The position numbers and the translations under genes are program-made. The notes under the pieces were generated by a model. That model searched no databases and was not told the DNA's origin. It worked only from the letters and a program-made list of their open reading frames with translations. Source: Gilliamella sp. Choc5-1 (GTDB lineage: Bacteria; Pseudomonadota; Gammaproteobacteria; Enterobacterales; Orbaceae). From it: a stretch of DNA of 41,645 nucleotides. This document shows, one piece after another, positions 8,214-16,707 of the stretch (positions within the stretch are counted from its first letter, which is position 1; every line of letters begins with the position of its first letter). Location: contig NZ_LZHH01000047.1 of assembly GCF_001690595.1 (NCBI RefSeq), positions 1 to 41,645 of the forward strand, in the 5' to 3' direction.

Positions 8214-9005
8214 TTATTCTGCTTGTTCTGGTTCTGATGCAGGTTCTTCCCTTGGTGCTTCATTTGTGTCATTTTTATCACCATCAATGCCAAGTAATTC
8301 AACTTCAAACACTAATGTTGATGCAGGTTCGATTCCTGCTTTATTTTCTTGACCTGGAATGCTTTGATCGCCATAAGCTAAATCTGGTGGCACGACAAGT
8401 TTAATTTTTCCACCAACACCAATCAATTGAATTCCTTCAGTCCAACCTTTTATCACACCATAAAGAGGAAATTTAGCCGGTTCATCACGATCATAAGAAC
8501 TATCAAATTTACGGCCATCAGTTAAAGTACCTGTATAATGAACGATAACGGTATCATTTTCTGTTGGATGTTTCTCAGAACCTTTTTCTAAAATTTGATA
8601 AAGCAGGCCTGATTTAGTTTTTTTAACGCCATCTTGTTTAGCAAATTTTTCACGGAACTTGTCACCAGTAGCTGTGTTTTCGGTTTTTTGTTTTTCAAAA
8701 CGCGCTTTGCTTTCTTCTTGAATTCGTTTGCCAAACGCATTTAAAATGCTTTTAACTTCATCTTTGCTTAGTTGTGATGCACCATTAAATGTTTCATTAA
8801 AACCGCTGATTAAATATTCTTGATCTGGTTTAACTTCATTTTGTTCTAAACTTTCTTTCATATATGTTGCAAACGAAGAACCTAATGCATAGGCTTCTTT
8901 TTGTGAATCAGTTGAAAGAGTTACCTTATCTGATTTTTTATCACAACCCACTAATGCCAATACAATTGCACCACTTATTAAGGTCATTTTAATTAATGAT
9001 TTCAT
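8214..9005 (-). CDS. fkpA: FKBP-type peptidyl-prolyl isomerase, predicted lipoprotein (FkpA-like)
   Basis: Cis-trans prolyl isomerase and chaperone of the cell envelope. The N-terminal dimerisation helices (about 30-120: AYALGSSFATYMKESLEQN onward) are followed by an FKBP domain (about 125-240: VIVHYTGTLTDGRKFDSSYDR, GVIKGWTEGIQLIGVGGK, LAYG). An acidic tail ends the protein. The 263 residues compare with 270 in E. coli FkpA. Unlike that soluble periplasmic protein, this one has a lipobox: a positively charged start, a hydrophobic stretch, then LVGC with C21. Asp at +2 would favour inner-membrane retention by the Lol rule. The ATG at 9005 follows GGAG. fkpA lies next to tusD as in E. coli, though yheO is missing. 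Confidence 0.9.
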   Translation of the reverse strand: MKSLIKMTLISGAIVLALVGCDKKSDKVTLSTDSQKEAYALGSSFATYMKESLEQNEVKPDQEYLISGFNETFNGASQLSKDEVKSILNAFGKRIQEESKARFEKQKTENTATGDKFREKFAKQDGVKKTKSGLLYQILEKGSEKHPTENDTVIVHYTGTLTDGRKFDSSYDRDEPAKFPLYGVIKGWTEGIQLIGVGGKIKLVVPPDLAYGDQSIPGQENKAGIEPASTLVFEVELLGIDGDKNDTNEAPREEPASEPEQAE

Positions 9006-9168
9006 TATAATTCTCCAAGTTAGAAATTCTTTTATATAGTTAATTGAGTTATTATATATTATTTAATGCAAGATAATATAGCGTTTACAAATCATTTATT
9101 TAATAAAACTATGTCATTGTGCTTCTTATAAAATAGGATAAGTCATATTTTGTAATTTTAAATCATCC

Positions 9169-9198
9169 TTGAGTGAAAGCAGTATCCTCAGTTATAAT
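9169..9198 (+). promoter_or_regulatory. Sigma-70 promoter of the fabZ-lpxA-lpxB-rnhB operon
   Basis: TTGAGT (9169-9174) and a perfect TATAAT (9193-9198) are separated by 18 bases. They end 40 bases before the fabZ start. The operon thus has its own promoter instead of depending on upstream lpxD/bam genes. Confidence 0.75.
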
Positions 9199-9238
9199 GT
9201 GAAAAATTTATAGTAAATAATGTATAAGGATAGCTATT

Positions 9239-9685
9239 TTGACTACCGAACTTAATACCCTTGATGTTGAAGAAATCATCAGCCTGTTACCTCATCGTTA
9301 TCCATTTTTAATGGTAGACCGAGTTCTTAGTTACGAAAAAGGTAAAACATTAAAAGCAATAAAAAATGTTACTGTGAATGAGCCATTCTTTCAGGGGCAC
9401 TTTCCAAATAAACCTATTTTCCCAGGAGTTTTGATTTTAGAGGCAATGGCTCAAGCTACAGGAATATTGGCTTTCAAAAGTATTGAAGAGCTATCACCAG
9501 GTCAACTTTATTATTTTGCTTCCATTGATAAAGCACGTTTTAAACGCCCTGTAGTGCCGGGAGACCAACTTATGCTCGATGTTGAATATATTAAAGAGCG
9601 CCGTGGTATTGCATTATTCCATGGTGTTGCAACTGTCGATGGTAAGTTAGTTTGCGAAGCTGAAATGATGTGTGCTCGTAAATAA
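9239..9685 (+). CDS. fabZ: 3-hydroxyacyl-ACP dehydratase FabZ
   Basis: Hot-dog-fold enzyme that dehydrates beta-hydroxyacyl-ACP in fatty acid elongation and shares its substrate with LpxA. The 148-residue product (E. coli 151) contains [11 protein letters not shown] and the active-site segment [20 protein letters not shown] with H54 and E68. It starts with TTG at 9239 behind TAAGGAT; E. coli fabZ also starts with TTG. It heads a cluster with lpxA, lpxB and rnhB. In E. coli lpxD precedes fabZ; here the upstream neighbour is the divergent fkpA. Confidence 0.97.
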   Translation: MTTELNTLDVEEIISLLPHRYPFLMVDRVLSYEKGKTLKAIKNVTVNEPFFQGHFPNKPIFPGVLILEAMAQATGILAFKSIEELSPGQLYYFASIDKARFKRPVVPGDQLMLDVEYIKERRGIALFHGVATVDGKLVCEAEMMCARK

Positions 9686-9732
9686 TTGCTTGTTTTTTAG
9701 CATTTCCCTAAAAATAGTATTAAGGAATAACT

Positions 9733-10512
9733 ATGGCAATGGAGATACATCCAAGCTCAGTGATTGAAAAGGGAGCAAAAATTGGCGATAACGTCAAAAT
9801 CGGCCCTTTTTGTTTTATTGGTGAGAATGTAGAAATTGGTGACGGGACTTTTTTAAAATCACATGTTGTCATCAATGGGCATACAAAAATCGGTAAAGAT
9901 AATCAAATTTATCAATTTGTCTCGATTGGTGAGGTAAACCAAGATTTAAAATACCGTGGAGAGCCAACACGCACTGAAATTGGCGATCGCAATATGATTC
10001 GTGAAAGCGTAACTATTCACCGTGGCACTGTTCAAGGTGGTGAATTAACGCGTATTGGTAGTGATAATTTATTGATGATTAATGCACATGTTGCTCACGA
10101 TTGTCATATTGGTGATCATTGTATTTTAGCAAATAATGCCACTTTAGGTGGGCATGTTCAATTAGATGATTATGTAATTATTGGCGGAATGACAGCCGTT
10201 CATCAATTTTGTGTGATCGGATCACATGTTATGGTTGGTGGTTGTTCAGGTGTTGCTCAGGATGTTCCACCTTATGTTATTGCCCAAGGTAATCATGCAA
10301 CACCTCATGGCGTAAATTATGAAGGCTTAAAACGTAGAGGGTTTAGCAAAGATGCTTTGCAGGCGATTCGCAATAGTTATAAAATCCTTTATCGAAATGG
10401 CTTATCGTTTGAAGAGGCAAAAGTTGAAATTGAAACCATTGCCAAGCAACACTCTGAAATCCAATTATTTATTGACTTTTTTGCCCGTTCAACGCGTGGC
10501 ATCATCCGTTAA
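9733..10512 (+). CDS. lpxA: UDP-N-acetylglucosamine O-acyltransferase LpxA
   Basis: First step of lipid A synthesis: transfers a 3-hydroxyacyl chain from ACP to UDP-GlcNAc in the cytoplasm. The 259-residue product (E. coli 262) is a left-handed beta-helix built of hexapeptide repeats ([20 protein letters not shown] and so on). It has the catalytic histidine in NAHVAHDC (H122, equivalent to E. coli H125) and the C-terminal helices ending [10 protein letters not shown]. The ATG at 9733 follows AAGGAAT. Its stop overlaps the lpxB start by one base (TAATG), indicating translational coupling. Confidence 0.98.
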   Translation: MAMEIHPSSVIEKGAKIGDNVKIGPFCFIGENVEIGDGTFLKSHVVINGHTKIGKDNQIYQFVSIGEVNQDLKYRGEPTRTEIGDRNMIRESVTIHRGTVQGGELTRIGSDNLLMINAHVAHDCHIGDHCILANNATLGGHVQLDDYVIIGGMTAVHQFCVIGSHVMVGGCSGVAQDVPPYVIAQGNHATPHGVNYEGLKRRGFSKDALQAIRNSYKILYRNGLSFEEAKVEIETIAKQHSEIQLFIDFFARSTRGIIR

Positions 10513-11663
10513 TGACCAATAAACCATTAACTGTAGCTTTAGTCGCTGGAGAAACCTCTGGCGACATTCTTGGAGCAGGTCTAATTCGTTCACTCAAACA
10601 TCATTATCCTAATATTCATTTTGTTGGTATTGCAGGTCCTAAAATGCAAGCCGAAGGCTGTGAAGCTTGGTATGAAATGGATGAGTTATCAGTGATGGGC
10701 ATTGTTGAAGTTTTGGGGCGATTACGCCGAATTTTAGCAATTCGCAAAGATATTACTAGACGTTTAATTGCACTTAAGCCTGATATATTTATTGGCATTG
10801 ACGCACCTGACTTTAATCTTTCTTTAGAAGGTAAGCTAAAACAAGCAGGCATTAAAACAATCCATTATGTGAGTCCATCGGTTTGGGCTTGGAAACAAAA
10901 ACGCGTTTTCAAAATTAAGCGTAATACTAATCTTATTTTAGCTTTTTTACCTTTTGAAAAAGCCTTTTATGATAAGTTTGATGTTCCTTGTCGTTTTATT
11001 GGCCATAAAATGGCAGATGATATCCAACTTAATCCAGATCAAACAGCAATGCGCAAACAATTAGGTATTCCACTAGATTGTCGTTGCTTAACTTTATTGC
11101 CAGGTAGCCGTCATGCTGAAGTAACATTATTATCAGCTCCCTTTTTAAAAGCAGCACTGTTATTACGCCAACGCTACTCAGATTTGCATATTTTAGTACC
11201 TTTAGTTAACGCAAAAAGACGACAAGAATTTGAGCAGATTAAAACAGACATTGCTCCCCAACTTGAAATGAAGTTATTAGATGGTCATGCCCGCGAAGCA
11301 ATGATTGCAAGTAATGCGTCAATCTTGGCTTCGGGTACTGTGGCATTAGAATGCATGCTAGCTAAATGTCCAATGGTTGTTGGCTACAAAATGAAGCCAT
11401 TTACCTTTTGGCTTGCTAAAAAATTGATTAAAACACCTTATGTTTCATTACCGAATATTTTAGCGGGTAAAGAGATTGTACCAGAATTATTACAACAAGA
11501 TTGCACTCCTGAAAATATTGTTAAGCGCATTATCCCTTTTTTAGAAGGTGATAATGTAGAGCTAAAACAGACATTTTTATCTTTGCATAATCAAATTCGT
11601 TGTAATGCTGATGAACAAGCTGCTAAAGCTGTGCTCGATGTATTAAAGGAGCCACATTGCTAG
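10512..11663 (+). CDS. lpxB: Lipid A disaccharide synthase LpxB
   Basis: Peripheral inner-membrane glycosyltransferase (GT19) that joins lipid X to UDP-diacylglucosamine to form the lipid A disaccharide. The 383 residues (E. coli 382) show [13 protein letters not shown] at the start, [15 protein letters not shown], the LPGSRHAEV nucleotide-sugar site and TVALECML. The start overlaps the lpxA stop by one base, and the end overlaps the rnhB start by seven bases, so the three genes are tightly coupled. Confidence 0.98.
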   Translation: MTNKPLTVALVAGETSGDILGAGLIRSLKHHYPNIHFVGIAGPKMQAEGCEAWYEMDELSVMGIVEVLGRLRRILAIRKDITRRLIALKPDIFIGIDAPDFNLSLEGKLKQAGIKTIHYVSPSVWAWKQKRVFKIKRNTNLILAFLPFEKAFYDKFDVPCRFIGHKMADDIQLNPDQTAMRKQLGIPLDCRCLTLLPGSRHAEVTLLSAPFLKAALLLRQRYSDLHILVPLVNAKRRQEFEQIKTDIAPQLEMKLLDGHAREAMIASNASILASGTVALECMLAKCPMVVGYKMKPFTFWLAKKLIKTPYVSLPNILAGKEIVPELLQQDCTPENIVKRIIPFLEGDNVELKQTFLSLHNQIRCNADEQAAKAVLDVLKEPHC

Positions 11664-12247
11664 AGTTTACCTATCCAGATGCCACCTTAATCGCAGGGGT
11701 TGATGAAGTTGGGCGAGGTCCGCTTTGTGGCGATGTTGTTACCGCTGCAGTTATTTTAGATCCTAACAAGCCCATTAAAGGCTTAACTGATTCTAAAAAA
11801 CTAACCGAAAAAAAACGAGAACATCTATTTGATATTATTAAACAAGAGGCATTAGCTTGGTGTATTGCAAGAGCATCGGTTGATGAAATTGATAAATTAA
11901 ATATATTACATGCCACCATGCTTGCTATGCAACGGGCGGTATCAGGATTACCCATAAAACCCAATTTTGTATTAGTTGATGGCAACCGTTGTCCTGATTT
12001 TGGCATTCAAGCTCAAGCAGTTATTAAAGGAGATTTGTTGGTTGCAGAAATTAGTGCTGCTTCAATTCTAGCTAAAGTTATTCGTGATCGTGAAATGGTT
12101 GAGCTTGATAAATTATATCCACAATACGGTCTTGCTAAACATAAAGGCTATCCAACCAAAGCACATTTAGCTGCAATTGAGCAGCATGGTGTTAACCATT
12201 TGTATCGTAAAAGTTTTGCACCAGTCAAAAATTTAACGTTATTTTGA
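11657..12247 (+). CDS. rnhB: Ribonuclease HII
   Basis: Removes RNA from RNA-DNA hybrids and single ribonucleotides from DNA. The 196-residue product has the acidic active site GVDEVGRG (D16, E17), VLVDGNRCP (D108), and [16 protein letters not shown]. The start is a TTG at 11657 that overlaps the lpxB stop; an AAAGGAG ribosome site lies 6 bases upstream inside lpxB. The E. coli cluster continues to dnaE; here a convergent yiiX-like gene follows after four bases, with no visible terminator between. Confidence 0.97.
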   Translation: MLEFTYPDATLIAGVDEVGRGPLCGDVVTAAVILDPNKPIKGLTDSKKLTEKKREHLFDIIKQEALAWCIARASVDEIDKLNILHATMLAMQRAVSGLPIKPNFVLVDGNRCPDFGIQAQAVIKGDLLVAEISAASILAKVIRDREMVELDKLYPQYGLAKHKGYPTKAHLAAIEQHGVNHLYRKSFAPVKNLTLF

Positions 12248-12251
12248 TATA

Positions 12252-12851
12252 TTACCATTGCTTATCAACCGTTGTTAGCAGTGGTGAATTAAACATAGAA
12301 ACGGGTGAAATAACTGTTTCTTGATAGGGGATCTTATTTCCATAACGTTCTTTTATTTTTTGTTTAACTGCTGGTGATGAAAGATTAAATTCTTTGATAG
12401 TTTGCAATTGGCCTATTTTTAATTTAAGAGCTCTATTATAGATCTTCCAGACTAATTCTGAGCAATAAATATAACGATCGTCCCATCCAAACCAAATATC
12501 ATATGGTTTATTTTCAAATGTTTGTGCAATTTTTTTTAAATTATTAACCTCATTCTTAGACAGATTATGATCTTTTAAGCGCTTAATTATATACTTTTTA
12601 TTTTTGCCACGAGAAATCCAACTATTCAGTGGTGTATAAACGACTTTGTTGGCAGCTTCGAAAACATATGTTTTGCCATTTTTAATCAAAATAATGCCCA
12701 TATGGCTATATGGCGAGTTTGTTGCTTGTTCAACAGCTAGACTTTGTCTTGATTGTGAAGATTGAAAAATAATATCCCCATCTTTAGGCGTATAGTTAGC
12801 AATACTCATAAAACTAGCACCCAACAAAATAAACATAACAATAGAACGCAT
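12252..12851 (-). CDS. yiiX: YiiX-like permuted NlpC/P60 (papain-like) hydrolase
   Basis: Secreted member of the YaeF/YiiX family, papain-like amidases or peptidases of unproven substrate. Taking the ATG at 12851 gives 199 residues beginning with a signal peptide (MRSIVMFILLGASFMSIA). DGDIIFQSS follows, then the catalytic histidine in PYSHMGI (about H50) and the nucleophile in YIYCSELVWKIY (about C130). The permuted His-before-Cys order is the family hallmark. E. coli YiiX is about the same length. The frame is open four codons further to a TTG, but the ATG has GGTGA upstream. It probably acts on murein peptides or another envelope substrate (inference). Confidence 0.88.
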   Translation of the reverse strand: MRSIVMFILLGASFMSIANYTPKDGDIIFQSSQSRQSLAVEQATNSPYSHMGIILIKNGKTYVFEAANKVVYTPLNSWISRGKNKKYIIKRLKDHNLSKNEVNNLKKIAQTFENKPYDIWFGWDDRYIYCSELVWKIYNRALKLKIGQLQTIKEFNLSSPAVKQKIKERYGNKIPYQETVISPVSMFNSPLLTTVDKQW

Positions 12852-12963
12852 TAGGTTCACCAAGGAAACATTATTAATATATTAAATTATAAAATAAATT
12901 AGCTATTTATAAAATATTTTTTATAAGTAGCTAATTAAACCAAACAACAAAGGGGTAAATTAA

Positions 12964-14253
12964 TTAACCTTGATGAGTAAAAATAGAGGCAAATTTATTT
13001 TTATACACCTCTTTGCTAGCTTTAACAAATCGAATTGTTTTGACAATACCTAACAGACTTGCTTGATGCATGCGATACAACAAGCGATGGATCATTAAAG
13101 CAAAGAACCCTTTAACTTTCATTTCGCCTTTACCAGCAATTTTAACCACACCTTGAGCTGTATCATGCAAAGAAATAATTGTACCATTATCTGTATATTT
13201 AAATAACTTCATTGGTTTATTATTTAACATGTTAATGATATTTTCATAACATATTTTTGCCATTTGATGTGCGGCTTGTGCTGTAGCAGGTGAGGCTCGG
13301 CCGCTGTCTTGCATAGCATAAGCACAATCACCAATAACAAAAATATTATCATCGCGCGTTGTTTGTAATGTTGGTTTAACCACCAGTTGATTCGAACGGC
13401 TTGATTCTAAACCAGCAATATCTTTTAAATAGTCTGGCGCTTTTACACCTGCAGTCCAAATCATAATATCTGCGCTAATAATATCGCCTTCCTTTGGATA
13501 AAAGCCGTTACTTTCCGCTTTGGTGATCATAGTTTTTGTTAATACATGAATACCACGTTTTTGAAGGGTATTGGTAATATTTAATGCCGTTTTTTCAGGT
13601 AAAGCAGGTAAAATACGGTCAGTTGCTTCAATAATAGATACATCAAGCAAATCAGAACACATTTTATTACGACCACAGTTGCCAAATGTTTCAACCATAT
13701 GAGGTAACTCAGAAGCTAATTCAACACCTGTTGCGCCACCACCAACAATAGCAATACGAATTTTATCTTCAGTCGTTGTTTCATGTTCATCAATAATTGA
13801 ACAAAAACTAGCAAATTTTGTAATCAGTGTTTCACGTAGACGAATTGCAGCGTTTTGGTCATCTAAAAAGATACAATGTTCTTTAACTCCAGGTGTGCCA
13901 AAATCGTTTGAAGTACTTCCTATTGCCACAACTAATGTATCATATGGTACAGAAATAGATTCAATATTTGAATTCTCAATAATAACATGCTTTTCTTCAC
14001 GATTAAGATTAGTAAACGTGCCTTGAATAAATTGAAAATGGTGTTGTTGTCCTTGTTCAGCATAATCAATTTTATCAGCTTGCTCATTTAGAATACCAGT
14101 AGCAACTTCATGTAATAAAGGTTTCCAAATATGATAAGTATTTTTATCTATTAGTGTAACCTCGGCTTGATTACTTTTCCCTAATTTATCGCCGAGATCA
14201 GTTGCTAATTCTAATCCTCCTGCGCCACCACCAATAATAATTATTTTAACCAT
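12964..14253 (-). CDS. ndh: Type II NADH:quinone oxidoreductase
   Basis: Single-subunit, non-proton-pumping NADH dehydrogenase on the cytoplasmic face of the inner membrane, passing electrons from FAD to quinone. The 429 residues (E. coli 434) have an FAD-binding Rossmann motif (IIIGGGAGGLELATDLG), LLHEVATGIL, an NADH-binding motif (IAIVGGGATGVELASEL), IWTAGVKAP and VIGDCAYA. The C-terminal basic amphipathic region (LMIHRLLYRMHQ) suits membrane attachment. It is monocistronic, with a 347-base divergent region shared with the export operon; a possible FNR site lies there. Confidence 0.96.
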   Translation of the reverse strand: MVKIIIIGGGAGGLELATDLGDKLGKSNQAEVTLIDKNTYHIWKPLLHEVATGILNEQADKIDYAEQGQQHHFQFIQGTFTNLNREEKHVIIENSNIESISVPYDTLVVAIGSTSNDFGTPGVKEHCIFLDDQNAAIRLRETLITKFASFCSIIDEHETTTEDKIRIAIVGGGATGVELASELPHMVETFGNCGRNKMCSDLLDVSIIEATDRILPALPEKTALNITNTLQKRGIHVLTKTMITKAESNGFYPKEGDIISADIMIWTAGVKAPDYLKDIAGLESSRSNQLVVKPTLQTTRDDNIFVIGDCAYAMQDSGRASPATAQAAHQMAKICYENIINMLNNKPMKLFKYTDNGTIISLHDTAQGVVKIAGKGEMKVKGFFALMIHRLLYRMHQASLLGIVKTIRFVKASKEVYKNKFASIFTHQG

Positions 14254-14318
14254 ATTAAATACCTTAAATTTTTATTTTTTAATAGTTTACTAAATAAGTA
14301 GGTTTTTATCTATTTTAT

Positions 14319-14332
14319 TTGACTAATATCAC
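14319..14332. promoter_or_regulatory. Possible FNR site upstream of ndh
   Basis: TTGAC-TAAT-ATCAC matches the FNR consensus TTGAT-N4-ATCAA at 8 of 10 positions and lies 66 bases upstream of the ndh start. FNR represses ndh without oxygen in E. coli. The rest of 14254-14600 is AT-rich and shows only the promoter at 14474. Confidence 0.4.
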
Positions 14333-14473
14333 TTATAAATAAAACCTATTAAAGTATTACTTTATAATTAATAAAAATTATTTAAAGTAGATATAAAAAA
14401 TCGCTCGCTGCTATAATAATCTATAATAACTTAGTATTGATATTAATTCATTTTTAAATTAAATCGACATGCT

Positions 14474-14502
14474 TTGTGTTAATAAAGCAATTTTCGTATA
14501 AT
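14474..14502 (+). promoter_or_regulatory. Sigma-70 promoter of the HlyD/ABC-2 export operon
   Basis: TTGTGT (14474-14479) and a perfect TATAAT (14497-14502) have the optimal 17-base spacing. The first gene starts 98 bases further down. A G-rich run (GGGGGAGGG) follows the -10 box. Confidence 0.65.
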
Positions 14503-14600
14503 GGGGGAGGGTTAATTTTACATATGCTTATTTTACAAAGGATATGATAATTTTAATTCTCTATTTCTTATCTCTTTAATACCACTCTATACAAAATTTT

Positions 14601-15572
14601 ATGAACAAAAAAGTTTTTACTATTATTGCGTTAATCGTTATTTTAATATCAATGACGATTTTAATTCGCTCACACAATAGTCAGTTTATCTTACAAGGAG
14701 AAGTTGATGCACCGAATGTTAGCGTTGCTTCTAAAGCCAAAGGTAGAGTGCAATTTATTCATGTTCATCGAGGTGATGACGTTAAACCTGGTGATATTCT
14801 TATTACTCTCGATAGCCCTGAGCTTTTAGCTCAAGTCAAAGCGGCTGAAGCAGCGAGAGACCAAGCAAAAGCTCAATTAGCGCTTTCGGAGCATGGAACT
14901 CGAGAAGAAAGCATTCGTTATTATGAAGCAATTCTTGAGCAAGCAAAGGTAACATATGATAATGCTTCCAAAGAATATGAGCGTAACAAAGCTATTTCGG
15001 CCAAAGGTTATGTTTCTCAATCTTTCTTAGATAATGCTCTAAAAACACGCGATTCAGCGTTTCAACAGGTTCAATCAGCACAAGCTAATTTAGACCAAGC
15101 TAAAAATGGAGATCGTATTGAGCAACGTGAAATTTATGCCGCCAAATTAGAAGAAGCCGAAGAGCAACTTAAACAGCTACAAATACAATATGATGATTTA
15201 CAAGTTAAAGCGCAAGTAGCAGGTGAAATTGGTTCTATTCCTGCTGAAGTCGGCGAATTGTTTAACGCTAACAGTCCATTGTTAACAGTGATTCAACTAC
15301 CTCAAGCTTATTTTGTATTTAACTTGCGTGAAGATATTATGTCTAATATTCGCAAAGGCGATCATATTATACTTGAAGTACCTGCACTCAATCACAAAGA
15401 GATTGAAGCCGAAATTCGTTATATAGCACCGATGGGCGATTATGCAACTAAACGTGCAACAAGAGCAACAGGAGATTTTGATTTGAAAACCTTTGAAGTC
15501 AGACTCTATCCTATTGCACCTGTTGAAGGTTTACGTGCAGGTATGAGCACATTATGGAAGCTAGACAAATAA
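14601..15572 (+). CDS. HlyD-family membrane fusion protein
   Basis: Periplasmic adaptor that would connect an inner-membrane exporter to an outer-membrane channel of the TolC type. It is 323 residues long with one N-terminal membrane anchor (about 5-23). A split biotinyl-lipoyl domain flanks a long coiled-coil hairpin rich in Ala, Glu, Gln and Lys (about 75-205); its halves are VASKAKGRVQFIHVHRGDDV and VAGEIGSIPAEVGEL. A beta-barrel domain (RYIAPMGDYATKRA) follows. The E. coli paralogues YhiI and YbhG are comparable. The stop overlaps the next gene's start by one base. Substrate is unknown. Confidence 0.9.
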   Translation: MNKKVFTIIALIVILISMTILIRSHNSQFILQGEVDAPNVSVASKAKGRVQFIHVHRGDDVKPGDILITLDSPELLAQVKAAEAARDQAKAQLALSEHGTREESIRYYEAILEQAKVTYDNASKEYERNKAISAKGYVSQSFLDNALKTRDSAFQQVQSAQANLDQAKNGDRIEQREIYAAKLEEAEEQLKQLQIQYDDLQVKAQVAGEIGSIPAEVGELFNANSPLLTVIQLPQAYFVFNLREDIMSNIRKGDHIILEVPALNHKEIEAEIRYIAPMGDYATKRATRATGDFDLKTFEVRLYPIAPVEGLRAGMSTLWKLDK

Positions 15573-16693
15573 TGTTAGATTTCTGGCATCGTTTTAAAGA
15601 GGCATTTAACGCCGAAATACCACAAATTTTTAGGCGATTTACCTTTCACTGGTTAATGTGGATTATGCCACTAATTATTTTTGTATTAATTAGTAGTATT
15701 TTTTATCGAGGTGTATTATATGATTTACCAGTAGGTTATATTGATCAAGATAAGAGTACTTTATCACGCGAACTCGTGCGTAATCTTAATGCTGCAGCAC
15801 ATGCCGATCTTATCAATTATGATAGCCAACTTTTTGATGCTGAGCGTGATCTGCAAAAAGCAAAAATTTATGCGCTACTTTATATTCCACCTAATTTTGA
15901 AGCGGATGTATTATCAGGTCACCAACCTACACCAATGCTTTATTATAATGCGTTATATTATAGTGCTGGCTTATATTCGATCATGGATTATTCTGGGTTG
16001 ATAGCAACAATCAATACCCAATATCGAACCACCATGGCTACTAGTATTGGTATGCCAGTTCCCCCATTGGCAAAAGTTAATTTTAATTATGATGGTTTAT
16101 TTAATGCTAGTGGTAACTCAATGTACTTCCAACAATTTTCCGCAGTAGTGCATTTATTGCAGCTATTTGTTGTAACCACAACAATTCACATTCTAGCACA
16201 GTTGCCAAAGCGAACTCGTCCTAGCTACCCTTTTGTTTTAGGGAAATTAGCACCTTATACAATTTGGTTTACTATGCTGCTTATTTTTGAAATTGCTATG
16301 CTCGTTTTGTTTTCTAATGCGCGTGTATCGGGTTCTCCTTTTGCCATGATGATAGTGGTATTTTTCTATGTTATTGCTGCACAAAGCATTGGTATTTTGC
16401 TATACACTTTTACTAAAACTCCTATTGATGCCTATACTTATATAGGTATTTTAGTTGGACTTGCATTAACTTATTCTGGTGTTGTTGTACCTGAACTATC
16501 CATGCCATGGATTGCTAGATTTATCTCTTCGCTTGAACCATTAACTTATGCACTAAATAAACTGTTCGATCTGTTTTTGCGTCACTCTAGTTATTTGTCG
16601 GTGTTAAAAACATGCGGAATTTTAATGATCTATCCAATTATTATTACCGTGTTAGTCAGAAAGCGTCTAGTAAGACGTTTACATTCACAGTAA
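15572..16693 (+). CDS. ABC-2-type transporter permease, first of pair
   Basis: Inner-membrane protein of 373 residues with one N-terminal membrane segment (WLMWIMPLIIFVLISSIFY). An extracytoplasmic domain of about 150 residues follows (LPVGYIDQDKSTLSRELVRN is typical of the YhhJ/YbhR group), then five or so membrane helices toward the C-terminus. I chose the ATG at 15572, which overlaps the previous stop (TAATG) and has GGAAG upstream; the in-frame ATG at 15554 is also possible. It forms an operon with the adaptor and a second permease. No ATP-binding cassette gene is adjacent, so the energy source is unclear. Confidence 0.85.
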   Translation: MLDFWHRFKEAFNAEIPQIFRRFTFHWLMWIMPLIIFVLISSIFYRGVLYDLPVGYIDQDKSTLSRELVRNLNAAAHADLINYDSQLFDAERDLQKAKIYALLYIPPNFEADVLSGHQPTPMLYYNALYYSAGLYSIMDYSGLIATINTQYRTTMATSIGMPVPPLAKVNFNYDGLFNASGNSMYFQQFSAVVHLLQLFVVTTTIHILAQLPKRTRPSYPFVLGKLAPYTIWFTMLLIFEIAMLVLFSNARVSGSPFAMMIVVFFYVIAAQSIGILLYTFTKTPIDAYTYIGILVGLALTYSGVVVPELSMPWIARFISSLEPLTYALNKLFDLFLRHSSYLSVLKTCGILMIYPIIITVLVRKRLVRRLHSQ

Positions 16694-16707
16694 GAGGATA
16701 AATTTAG

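Noticed and set aside
8198-8308. N-terminal extension of TusD into fkpA
   Set aside because: It is a Gln/Asn-rich antisense-free overlap with fkpA coding DNA and has no family counterpart.
12252-12863. Longer start (TTG) for the yiiX-like gene
   Set aside because: No ribosome site before the TTG; the ATG at 12851 begins a normal signal peptide.
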